Numbered from the stretch's first letter, positions 1-5,725 are shown. The stretch: 8,821 bases of DNA from an uncultured Candidatus Altimarinota bacterium (GCA_947311645.1 CAMZKZ010000024.1:1-8821); one strand, 5' to 3'. Notes: generated by a model not told the origin, from the sequence alone. Translations and numbers: made by a program.

Positions 1-36
1 CACTTTATCCAATGGTGTAAGCAGTGTGTGATGCAT
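1..36 (-). CDS. Possible N-terminal fragment of a divergent gene (partial)
   Basis: A minus-strand ATG at 34-36 opens a frame that runs 12 codons off the left edge (Met-His-His-Thr-Leu-Leu-Thr-Pro-Leu-Asp-Lys-Val). It is preceded on its own strand by a C- and T-rich leader with no Shine-Dalgarno, as at the other genes here, and by a possible promoter at 54-84. The product cannot be recognised from 12 residues. The plus strand of the same 36 bases gives only short frames with atypical codons (CAG, AAG, ATC). The alternative is the non-coding tail of an upstream plus-strand gene. Low confidence. Confidence 0.3.
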   Translation of the reverse strand, partial: MHHTLLTPLDKV

Positions 37-53
37 GAAAAATAAGGGGGGAA

Positions 54-84
54 AGTATATGTATTCTAATAAATTTGCATACAA
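54..84 (-). promoter_or_regulatory. Possible divergent promoter for the left-edge gene
   Basis: On the minus strand, TTGTAT (79-84) and TATACT (54-59) are separated by 19 bp. The spacer is long, so this is weak. It would start transcription about 10-20 bases before the minus-strand ATG at 34-36, and it overlaps the plus-strand promoter at 75-104. Confidence 0.25.
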
Positions 85-104
85 ATGAAAACATAAGATA
101 TACT
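75..104 (+). promoter_or_regulatory. Probable sigma-70 promoter for the micro-ORF and BI-1 gene
   Basis: TTGCAT (75-80) and TATACT (99-104) are spaced 18 bp apart, close to the TTGACA/TATAAT consensus. The predicted start of transcription is near 111, giving a leader of about 29 bases before the ATG at 140. In such AT-rich DNA some chance matches are expected, but both boxes and the spacing fit and no better pair lies upstream of the two genes. Confidence 0.5.
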
Positions 105-139
105 ATAAGTAGGAAATATTATTTTTTTACATATACAAT

Positions 140-217
140 ATGACTTATTTATTAGGTGGAGACGATGAAGATACTGGATCTTGCTGTGGAGGGTGCGGAT
201 GTGGATACACATCGTAA
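140..217 (+). CDS. Putative 25-residue Gly/Cys-rich peptide (micro-ORF)
   Basis: An ATG-to-TAA frame of 25 codons. The first half is acidic (Gly-Gly-Asp-Asp-Glu-Asp, residues 6-11). The second half is a Cys/Gly cluster with four Cys within residues 15-21 (pattern CCGGCGCG), ending Tyr-Thr-Ser. No family is recognised. The cluster could bind a metal ion or an Fe-S species, as in metallothionein-like peptides, but that is inference. Support for coding: the codons follow the local preference (TTA for Leu, mostly GGA for Gly, GAA for Glu), the stop is TAA, a promoter lies upstream, and this stretch is much richer in G than its AT-rich surroundings. It lies 26 bases before the BI-1 ATG, so the two are probably co-transcribed. 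No Shine-Dalgarno is seen. An overlapping +1 frame (165-257) is the main competing reading. Confidence 0.45.
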   Translation: MTYLLGGDDEDTGSCCGGCGCGYTS

Positions 218-243
218 TTATTATTTAACAACCTTTGAACACT

Positions 244-897
244 ATGAATACTTTTGAACGAACAGAGACAAGAGCTGTCTTAAACGCACGCGCAGATTTT
301 TTAGCAACAGTATGGGCATATTTTGGTCTTGCAATTGCAACGGCTGCGGTAGGGGCATATTTTGGAGCTGAAATTATAGCACTAACACATTCATTTTATG
401 TGCCGTATGGAATATTTATGGTCTTGATGTTTACACAAGGATTATGGGCAAGTAGTAAAACATTTGCAGTACCAATGTTTTTATTATTTGCATTTTCATC
501 TGGAACAATTCTGTATCCAACTCTAGCATTTGCTGCACAGACTGGGCAAATAATGGCAGTTGTGCAAGCACTTGCTGCATCGGCTGGGTTATTTTTTGCT
601 GCTGCAATTTTTGGATATACAACAAAAAAAGATTTATCTGGAATGGGGCAATTTCTCTTTTTTACAATGATTGGAGTATTTATTGCAGGAATTGTAAATA
701 TTTTTATTGGAAGTTCTTTGATGTCTTTTATTATTTCTTGTATTTCAGTTGTGCTATTTTCTGCATATACTGCGTATGATTTACAAGCAATTAAAAATGG
801 TGCATATGAATCAGCAATTATGGCAGCAACACATTTATATATCAATATTTTTGCACTCTTTAATAATTTGCTTACTATATTTTTAAATAGAGATTAA
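244..897 (+). CDS. Bax inhibitor-1 / YccA-YetJ family membrane protein
   Basis: A 217-residue integral membrane protein with about seven hydrophobic segments and almost no soluble part. Family marks are the loop after TM4, FGYTTKKDLSGMG (about residues 123-135), which is highly characteristic of bacterial BI-1/YccA proteins, the AYDLQ motif in TM6 with Asp179, and the C-terminal LYINIFALFNNLL helix. Bacterial relatives such as YetJ are pH-sensitive calcium leak channels, and YccA inhibits the FtsH protease; which role applies here cannot be told. In YetJ two aspartates form the pH-sensing pair; the second is Asn201 here. The ATG at 244 is chosen over an in-frame TTG at 235, which would add only three residues. 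Neither has a Shine-Dalgarno. A hairpin terminator follows the TAA stop, so the unit ends here. It is probably transcribed together with the Cys-rich micro-ORF upstream. Confidence 0.92.
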   Translation: MNTFERTETRAVLNARADFLATVWAYFGLAIATAAVGAYFGAEIIALTHSFYVPYGIFMVLMFTQGLWASSKTFAVPMFLLFAFSSGTILYPTLAFAAQTGQIMAVVQALAASAGLFFAAAIFGYTTKKDLSGMGQFLFFTMIGVFIAGIVNIFIGSSLMSFIISCISVVLFSAYTAYDLQAIKNGAYESAIMAATHLYINIFALFNNLLTIFLNRD

Positions 898-931
898 TAC
901 TATAGCTTTTAATTTAAAATTATAAAAATAT

Positions 932-970
932 AAAAAAAGCAGAGAATTCTCTATAATTCTCTGCTTTTTT
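932..970 (+). terminator. Rho-independent terminator after the BI-1 gene
   Basis: A perfect 10-bp stem (GCAGAGAATT at 939-948 with AATTCTCTGC at 955-964) has a 6-base loop and is followed by six T. The A-run before it (932-938) pairs with those T, so the structure could also stop transcription arriving from the other side. Confidence 0.88.
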
Positions 971-972
971 AT

Positions 973-992
973 TTTGCTAAAATTTGCTAAAA
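973..992 (+). repeat. Tandem 10-mer direct repeat overlapping the porB promoter
   Basis: TTTGCTAAAA occurs twice back to back (973-982, 983-992). The second copy contributes the likely -35 box of porB. It may be an operator half-site pair or simple slippage; nothing else here shows a regulator. Confidence 0.5.
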
Positions 993-1013
993 TTCTGGTA
1001 ATATATGTATAGT
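984..1013 (+). promoter_or_regulatory. porB: Possible porB promoter
   Basis: TTGCTA (984-989) and TATAGT (1008-1013) are 18 bp apart. Transcription would start near 1020, leaving a leader of only about 10 bases before the ATG at 1030, which agrees with the absence of a Shine-Dalgarno. The match is moderate. Confidence 0.4.
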
Positions 1014-1029
1014 TCTTTATTTTACATTC

Positions 1030-2031
1030 ATGTCTGAAACAATAAAAAAACCAAAACGATTTGTTCCGAATATTAAAAAAGTTTCACAAAACCCACAACC
1101 TCTTGCAAATGGGCATCGGCTTTGTCCTGGGTGTAGTGAAAGTTTAATTTTAAAACAAGCACTTTCTACTTTAGATGTTCCTGTTATTACAGCAAATGCA
1201 ACTGGGTGTAGTGAAATTTGTTTTGGGGCGTATCCGTATACATCGTTTAAAACTCCATGGATACATTCTCTTTTTGAAAATGCAGCATCTGTTATCTCTG
1301 GAATTGAGGCAATGCATACAGCAAAATTAAAAAGAGGGGAGTTATCAGAAGAGCAAAAAAAAGTTAAATTTCTTGCTATTGGTGGAGATGGTGCAACATA
1401 TGATATTGGATTTCAATGGCTTTCTGGAGCCTTGGAGAGAGGTCATAATTTTGTATATATTTGTTTTGATAATGAAGGATATATGAATACTGGGTATCAG
1501 CGTTCTGGAGCAACTCCAAAATATTCGTCTACTGCAACTTCGCCAGTAGGGTCAGAAATTAAAGGAAAACCACAAAAGAAAAAAGCGTTAACAGATATTA
1601 TTGCAGCACATAATATTCCGTATGTAGCACAATGCAGTCCTTCAAATTTTGCAGATTTAATGAAAAAAGCACATAAGGCTTTTAATACAGATGGTCCAGC
1701 ATTTTTAAATATTATTTCTGCATGTCCTACAAGTTGGAAAACACGACCAGAAAAAGGGTTAGAAATATTGCAAACAGGTGTTGATAGTTGTTTTTGGCCA
1801 TTGTTTGAAGTTGATAACGGGGTGTGGAAGGTGACATATAAACCAAAAGAAAAACAACCCATTACGCATTGGTTACAAAATCAAGGACGATTTAAACATT
1901 TATTAAAAGAGGAAAATGAGCACCTTGTTCAAGAAATTCAAGATGATGTTGATAGAAATTGGGAAAAGCTTTTGAGAATGGAACAAGCCTTTGGAAAAAA
2001 ATCAGAAAGTATTACCGGTGTAGATTTGTAA
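1030..2031 (+). CDS. porB: Pyruvate/2-oxoacid:ferredoxin oxidoreductase, beta subunit
   Basis: A 333-residue thiamine-diphosphate-binding subunit of the oxygen-sensitive enzyme that converts pyruvate and CoA to acetyl-CoA and CO2 while reducing ferredoxin. Visible marks are LCPGC (Cys32, Cys35), ATGC (Cys60) and ACP (Cys232), the four cysteines expected to hold the beta-subunit 4Fe-4S cluster. The thiamine-diphosphate motif runs from GGDG (118-121) to FDNE (Asn148), followed by the typical YMNTG and QRSGATP. Length and motif order match PorB of the multi-subunit enzymes, so pyruvate is the likeliest substrate, though other 2-oxoacids (VorB-type) cannot be excluded. The alpha, gamma and delta subunits that usually sit beside it are not in this window: it is flanked by terminators and a convergent neighbour, so it appears monocistronic. 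The ATG at 1030 is the only reasonable start. Confidence 0.93.
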   Translation: MSETIKKPKRFVPNIKKVSQNPQPLANGHRLCPGCSESLILKQALSTLDVPVITANATGCSEICFGAYPYTSFKTPWIHSLFENAASVISGIEAMHTAKLKRGELSEEQKKVKFLAIGGDGATYDIGFQWLSGALERGHNFVYICFDNEGYMNTGYQRSGATPKYSSTATSPVGSEIKGKPQKKKALTDIIAAHNIPYVAQCSPSNFADLMKKAHKAFNTDGPAFLNIISACPTSWKTRPEKGLEILQTGVDSCFWPLFEVDNGVWKVTYKPKEKQPITHWLQNQGRFKHLLKEENEHLVQEIQDDVDRNWEKLLRMEQAFGKKSESITGVDL

Positions 2032-2043
2032 TCGTAGAGATAC

Positions 2044-2079
2044 AAAAGAGAAGCTTTCATAGTGAAAGCTTCTCTTTTT
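2044..2079. terminator. Bidirectional terminator between convergent porB and pepA
   Basis: A 13-bp perfect stem (AGAGAAGCTTTCA with TGAAAGCTTCTCT, 2047-2059 and 2063-2075) with a 3-base loop is flanked by A-rich and T-rich arms that extend the palindrome. On the plus strand it ends in TTTTT (porB); on the minus strand it ends in TTTTG (pepA). It lies 12 bases after the porB stop and about 35 bases after the pepA stop. Confidence 0.9.
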
Positions 2080-2090
2080 GTAGTATTTGT

Positions 2091-2126
2091 ATTATTGAAT
2101 ATTAAGCCGAATATTATTGAATATTA
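2091..2126. repeat. 14-bp direct repeat at the pepA 3' end
   Basis: ATTATTGAATATTA occurs at 2091-2104 and again at 2113-2126. The second copy covers the pepA stop and its last codons (the Asn-Asn-Ile-Gln tail). It is probably a small local duplication; no function is apparent. Confidence 0.6.
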
Positions 2127-3544
2127 TTATTTTGTATGAAATTGTATAACAGTCGTACATTTTGTCCTGTTGCAAAATTCGTTTTTGAATCAAAAGAAGA
2201 GTAGGCAATATCAAAATGAGACCATGCGGTATCTTCGTGTACAAAATGTTGTAAAAATAATGCAGCTTGAATAGTACCTGCTTTAAATCCTGTTGCAGCA
2301 TTTACAATATCTGCAATTTTAGATTGTATCTTATTTTTATATTTTTTATATAATGGAAGTCTCCAAATTGGTTCATCGGTTGCATGGCTAGCAGTTTCAA
2401 GGTGAGTGTAGAGTTCTTCATTGTTGGAAAATACAGCAGAAATATCTTCTCCGATAGCATATGCACAAGCACCTGTGAGTGTTGCCATATCAATTAAAAC
2501 TCTTGGTGCAAATGTTTGTTCTATATATACAAGTGCATCTCCTAAAAGCAGTCTTCCTTCTGCATCGGTGTTTGTTATTTCAACTGTTGTTCCATTCATC
2601 ATTGTTATAATATCATCTGGTTTGTAGGCTTTTTCAGAGATTAAATTTTCTGCTAATGGAATAACCGCTACAATATTTTCTTTTATTTCCATTTTTGCAC
2701 ATGCATATACTCCACCAATGATTGTTGCTGCACCTCCCATATCTTTTTTCATTCCAGTCATTGCATTCGATGGTTTTAGCGAAAGTCCACCAGTATCGTA
2801 TGTTACTCCTTTTCCAACGAGTCCAATAGGGTGTTTTGAACTCTCTGAATTATTATATTCTATGACTAAAAATCGGGATTGATCTGGACTTGCTTGTCCA
2901 ACAGAAAGAATTCCACCAGCTCCAAGTGTTTGTAATTCGTTTTCAAGAAGCGATGTGATTTTTATATTTTTTATATTTGTAAACAGCTCTCGTGTTTGTG
3001 CTTCTATATACGATGGATTTGCAATTGATGGGGGAGTGTTTATCATATCTTTTGTAAATTTTACTCCTCTTGCCCATGCATCTCGCTCTGCTTTTTTTTT
3101 GGAAGTTGTAACAATATAGGTATGTAGAGCAGTATCGTGTGTATCTTTTTGTATAGAATTTTTTTTCGATTTATAGTGATTGTATGTGTATTCTCCAAGA
3201 TGAATACCATCTATGAGTGCGGAAAAAATATTTTCTGAAAGAATTTCATCTGCGATAAAAGCATAATTTTTTATATTTTTTGTGCAATATTTTTGTGCAA
3301 TGGTAACAAGATTTTCTCCTTTTACACGCAAATCTAATGTATCAATTTTTGACATATCGTTAGCGATATTTATATAGAGAGTATTTTTTGATGCTGTAAA
3401 AAGTGGAAATTCTGATATTTTTGTATCTTTAAGAGTCTGGAGTTCTGCAATATTTGAATTTTTAAATTCTGTAAGAACAACAAATAATGTATTGTTGTTT
3501 TGTAGTAATTCGTTATCTGCGATATTTGAAATATATGTAATCAT
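2114..3544 (-). CDS. pepA: Leucyl aminopeptidase (M17 family cytosol aminopeptidase)
   Basis: A 476-residue two-metal aminopeptidase that removes N-terminal residues from peptides in the cytoplasm, feeding amino-acid recycling. The C-terminal catalytic domain (about 160-476) has all the M17 signatures: GKGVTYDTGGLSLKP (243-258; metal ligands Lys245 and Asp250, catalytic Lys257), DMGGAA (Asp268), and the family pattern NTDAEGRL (325-332; Asp327, Glu329, Arg331). The N-terminal regulatory domain (1-150) is poorly conserved, as usual. Near the end, ATGQNVRLL matches the usual M17 tail. PepA and PepB cannot be separated by eye, so substrate preference is open. PepA of E. coli also binds DNA in Xer recombination; nothing here indicates that role. 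The gene stands alone between a terminator upstream (3628-3660) and a convergent terminator downstream. ATG start, no Shine-Dalgarno; two near-identical 9-mers (3547-3564) sit directly before the start. Confidence 0.94.
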   Translation of the reverse strand: MITYISNIADNELLQNNNTLFVVLTEFKNSNIAELQTLKDTKISEFPLFTASKNTLYINIANDMSKIDTLDLRVKGENLVTIAQKYCTKNIKNYAFIADEILSENIFSALIDGIHLGEYTYNHYKSKKNSIQKDTHDTALHTYIVTTSKKKAERDAWARGVKFTKDMINTPPSIANPSYIEAQTRELFTNIKNIKITSLLENELQTLGAGGILSVGQASPDQSRFLVIEYNNSESSKHPIGLVGKGVTYDTGGLSLKPSNAMTGMKKDMGGAATIIGGVYACAKMEIKENIVAVIPLAENLISEKAYKPDDIITMMNGTTVEITNTDAEGRLLLGDALVYIEQTFAPRVLIDMATLTGACAYAIGEDISAVFSNNEELYTHLETASHATDEPIWRLPLYKKYKNKIQSKIADIVNAATGFKAGTIQAALFLQHFVHEDTAWSHFDIAYSSFDSKTNFATGQNVRLLYNFIQNNNIQ

Positions 3545-3546
3545 GG

Positions 3547-3564
3547 TGAATATAGTGAATGTAG
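3547..3564 (-). repeat. Tandem 9-mer in the pepA leader
   Basis: Read on the plus strand, TGAATATAG (3547-3555) and TGAATGTAG (3556-3564) differ at one base. They end two bases before the pepA ATG. The ribosome binding site should lie here but none is seen. Confidence 0.5.
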
Positions 3565-3596
3565 TAAATAGAGAAATTCTATTTTTATTTGTGTGT

Positions 3597-3616
3597 CTGC
3601 TCCTCTAAAGGAGTAG
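3597..3616 (-). other. Small hairpin in the pepA upstream region
   Basis: CTCCT (3600-3604) and AGGAG (3609-3613) form a 5-bp stem with a CTAA loop, extended by two outer pairs around one mismatch on the pepA strand. It has no T-run and lies about 55 bases before the pepA ATG, so it is not a typical terminator. Its role is unknown; it may be chance. Confidence 0.35.
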
Positions 3617-3627
3617 TCTTGTTATAA

Positions 3628-3660
3628 TAAAAGAGAGAATTTATGTAATTCTCTCTTTTA
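3628..3660. terminator. Terminator hairpin between greA and pepA
   Basis: A 14-bp perfect stem (TAAAAGAGAGAATT at 3628-3641 with AATTCTCTCTTTTA at 3647-3660) has a 5-base loop. On the minus strand it ends in TTTTATTATAA and would end the dnaG-rpoD-greA transcript. The plus-strand side also carries a T-run (3661-3665), making it potentially bidirectional. Confidence 0.82.
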
Positions 3661-3674
3661 TTTTTAAATATTGT

Positions 3675-3742
3675 TCTCTTGTCTTGTCTCTTTTCTTCTT
3701 TTTTTTATATCTTCTCATCTTATCTCATCTCTTCTCTTTTTT
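3675..3742 (-). repeat. Purine-rich low-complexity tract 3' of greA
   Basis: In the greA sense direction this is almost all A and G, with short degenerate tandem units: two similar 10-mers at 3711-3730 (8 of 10 identical) and a TCTTG pentamer repeat near 3677-3690, both read on the plus strand. It lies between the greA stop and the terminator hairpin. It has no coding signal and resembles the tract after rnpA (8697-8821). Confidence 0.6.
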
Positions 3743-3758
3743 GTTAAATTTTATACAG

Positions 3759-4226
3759 TTATTTTGTTTTAATTTCAATAATTTCATATTTAACTTTTCC
3801 AACAGGTGCATCAATAGTAAACACTTCACCTTGTTTTCGTCCAAGAAGTCCTTGTCCAACAGGAGATTCATTTGAGATTTTATTGAGAAATGGGTCTGCT
3901 TCTCGAGCTCCTACAATTTCATATTCTTCTGCTTCACTCTCTTCAATTTTTAAGATAATTTTTGATCCAAGGTGAATTGAGTCTTTTGCTCCGCTTGTTT
4001 TTTCAATTGTTGCATTTTGTATTTCTTTTGCAAGTGAAGAAATTTTTCCTTCAAGAAATGCTTGTTCTTCTTTTGCTTCTTGATATTCAGAATTTTCTGA
4101 TAGATCTCCGTATGAAATAGCATCTTTTAATCGATCAGCAACTTCATGACGACGAGTAGTTTTAAGGTATTCAAGTTCGTCTTGCATTTTTTTGTATCCT
4201 TCTGCTGTTACAATTAATTGAGACAT
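3759..4226 (-). CDS. greA: Transcription elongation factor GreA
   Basis: A 155-residue protein, close to the usual 158 or so of GreA. It enters the secondary channel of RNA polymerase and stimulates cleavage of the 3' end of backtracked RNA. The N-terminal antiparallel coiled coil (about 8-75) carries the tip motif GDLSENSEY with the acidic Asp41 and Glu44 that position the catalytic metal, at the same numbers as in E. coli GreA. The C-terminal FKBP-like domain (about 80-155) ends in the typical SPVGQGLLGRKQGE and a final strand. GreA is preferred over GreB on the tip sequence and overall similarity. It lies 82 bases after rpoD on the same strand with no convincing terminator between, so it may be the last gene of a dnaG-rpoD-greA unit; a weak TATAGA at 4264-4269 might give it its own promoter. 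ATG start, no Shine-Dalgarno. Confidence 0.96.
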   Translation of the reverse strand: MSQLIVTAEGYKKMQDELEYLKTTRRHEVADRLKDAISYGDLSENSEYQEAKEEQAFLEGKISSLAKEIQNATIEKTSGAKDSIHLGSKIILKIEESEAEEYEIVGAREADPFLNKISNESPVGQGLLGRKQGEVFTIDAPVGKVKYEIIEIKTK

Positions 4227-4308
4227 AGTTTTAAAGTGTAAATAATAAATATGTAGTATTTTTTCTATACTGATTTTACAGAAAAAAATAAGAATTTCTA
4301 GCTTAATT

Positions 4309-5694
4309 TTAGCTTGGTTTTACTTTTTTTCGAACTATTTTTTTCGAACTATTTTTATCCGCTATATAATGTTCTTTAATTCGTACATTCATTGGGTGAT
4401 CTCGTAGTTTTTGTAAAACTTTTGCTTCAATTTGTCGAATTCGTTCTCGTGTTACACCAAAGTCTTGTCCTACTTCTTCAAGGGTATGCGATACACCATC
4501 TGTTAATCCAAATCGCATTTCAATAATTCTTCGTTCTCGAGGAGATAAGTATTCGAGCATTGACTGAATATTGTCTTTCAATATTTGGTTTGATGTTGTT
4601 TCTGCAGGAGAAGGAGAGTCTTTATCTTCGATAAAATCTGAAAGTTTTGAATCTTCTTCGCTTCCAACAGGTGCTTCGAGTGGAACAATATCTTGAGAAA
4701 TTTTCATAATGTATTGAACTTTTTTTTCATCAAGCTCCATTTCTTCTGATAATTCTTCAATTGTGGCATCTCGTCCAAGTTCTTGTGCGAGTCTTCGTTT
4801 TGTATGAGTAAGTCGGTTAATTGTTTCAACCATATGTACAGGAATTCGAATTGTTCGTGCTTGATCCGCAATTGCACGAGTAATTGCTTGTCGTATCCAC
4901 CAAGTTGCATAGGTAGAAAATTTAAACCCTCGTCGATAGTCAAATTTTTCAACGGCTCGAAATAGCCCAATATTTCCTTCTTGAATAAGATCTAAAAATG
5001 AAAGACCTCTTCCTATATATTTTTTTGCAATAGAAACAACCAGTCGAAGATTTGCTTCTGCTAAATGTTGTTTTGCAGATGCATTTCCTTTTTCAATTTG
5101 TTTGGCAAGTTGTACTTCATCATCTTTTGTAAGAAGGTCTACTTTTCCAATTTCAGAGAGATACATTCGTACTGAATCGTTTGTAACATCTTCAATATTT
5201 ATTTTTCTATCATCGTTTAAGGATTGCGCTTCTTTTTCTTCTTCTAGAGTAGAGTGTTCTCCAGTTGCATGGCTTGCTAAAGTAGAACTGCTTTCTCCTT
5301 TTTCAATATCTTCATCATCTTCTTCGTCATTGCTTTGAAAATTTGCTTTTTCAGTATCGGACATTCGAGAGCTAATGAGTGAAGTGAGTTGTTTTGCAAT
5401 TTTTTCTCCATCTCCTAAATCTTTTTCAAGGTCATGGTCAGAAATTGCTTCTTCTTTTCCAAAAGATAGGGCTTCTTTTGCTTCAATAACAGTAATTCCA
5501 ATATCAAAAAAGAGATTGTATAAATCATCAAGCAGAACAATATCTTCTTCTGCATCAGGAAGAGCTTTCATTACTTCTTGATGTGTTACGAAACCATTTA
5601 TTTTACCTTGTTGAATTAATGATAAAACTTCTGGTGGAAATTTATTTAAATCTTCTTCTGATGGTTGATTGATGAATGTTGTTGCTTTAGCCAC
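4309..5694 (-). CDS. rpoD: Primary sigma factor RpoD (sigma-70 / SigA)
   Basis: A 461-residue group 1 sigma factor that directs RNA polymerase to housekeeping promoters. Domains in order: region 1.1 (about 20-75, FVTHQEVMKALPDAEED and the LYNLFFDIGI helix); an acidic, poorly conserved linker (75-165); region 1.2 (171-203, DSVRMYLSEIGKVDLLT); region 2 (208-283, with FDYRRGFKFSTYATWWIRQA for -10 recognition and melting); region 3 (about 286-365); region 4 (375-435, with the -35-binding helix TRERIRQIEAK). Region 1.1 and the full 1.2-4.2 set make it the primary rather than an alternative sigma. The start is GTG at 5692-5694, 31 bases after the dnaG stop, so the two are surely co-transcribed; no Shine-Dalgarno is visible. 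The Lys-rich tail after region 4.2 (about 447-461) comes from a 14-bp tandem duplication at 4324-4351. Confidence 0.97.
   Translation of the reverse strand: MAKATTFINQPSEEDLNKFPPEVLSLIQQGKINGFVTHQEVMKALPDAEEDIVLLDDLYNLFFDIGITVIEAKEALSFGKEEAISDHDLEKDLGDGEKIAKQLTSLISSRMSDTEKANFQSNDEEDDEDIEKGESSSTLASHATGEHSTLEEEKEAQSLNDDRKINIEDVTNDSVRMYLSEIGKVDLLTKDDEVQLAKQIEKGNASAKQHLAEANLRLVVSIAKKYIGRGLSFLDLIQEGNIGLFRAVEKFDYRRGFKFSTYATWWIRQAITRAIADQARTIRIPVHMVETINRLTHTKRRLAQELGRDATIEELSEEMELDEKKVQYIMKISQDIVPLEAPVGSEEDSKLSDFIEDKDSPSPAETTSNQILKDNIQSMLEYLSPRERRIIEMRFGLTDGVSHTLEEVGQDFGVTRERIRQIEAKVLQKLRDHPMNVRIKEHYIADKNSSKKIVRKKVKPS
4324..4351 (-). repeat. rpoD: 14-bp tandem duplication in the rpoD C-terminal tail
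   Basis: TTTTTTTCGAACTA (plus strand) is present twice, back to back and without mismatch (4324-4337, 4338-4351). Because 14 is not a multiple of three, the two copies are read in different frames: Ser-Ser-Lys-Lys in one and Val-Arg-Lys-Lys in the other. It lies beyond region 4.2 and so leaves the conserved domains intact. Confidence 0.8.
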
Positions 5695-5725
5695 AAATGA
5701 TATAAAAAAGATTAATAAAGGGGGG

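Noticed and set aside
59..88. ATG with a G-rich stretch (GGGGGG) upstream, encoding nine residues
   Set aside because: Too short to support, ends in TGA, and overlaps the better-placed promoter elements.
2..112. A plus-strand frame open for about 36 codons if TGA is read as Gly
   Set aside because: No recognised gene here contains an internal TGA, so code 25 is unsupported, and an open run of this length is within chance once TGA is ignored.
165..257. A 30-codon ATG frame overlapping the Cys-rich micro-ORF and the BI-1 start, with GGAG just before it
   Set aside because: Its codons (GTG, GCG, GAG, CTG, CGT) do not match the local preference, it ends in TGA, which no other gene here uses, and it overlaps the well-supported BI-1 start. 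The Cys frame is preferred, but this is not fully excluded.
2421..2627. Antisense open frame inside pepA
   Set aside because: It is a shadow of a strongly conserved M17 coding region, with no family match and no initiation signals.
3684..3875. Plus-strand open frame rich in Phe, Leu and Ser overlapping the greA 3' end
   Set aside because: It arises from the pyrimidine-rich tract and the greA antisense strand; composition is low complexity.
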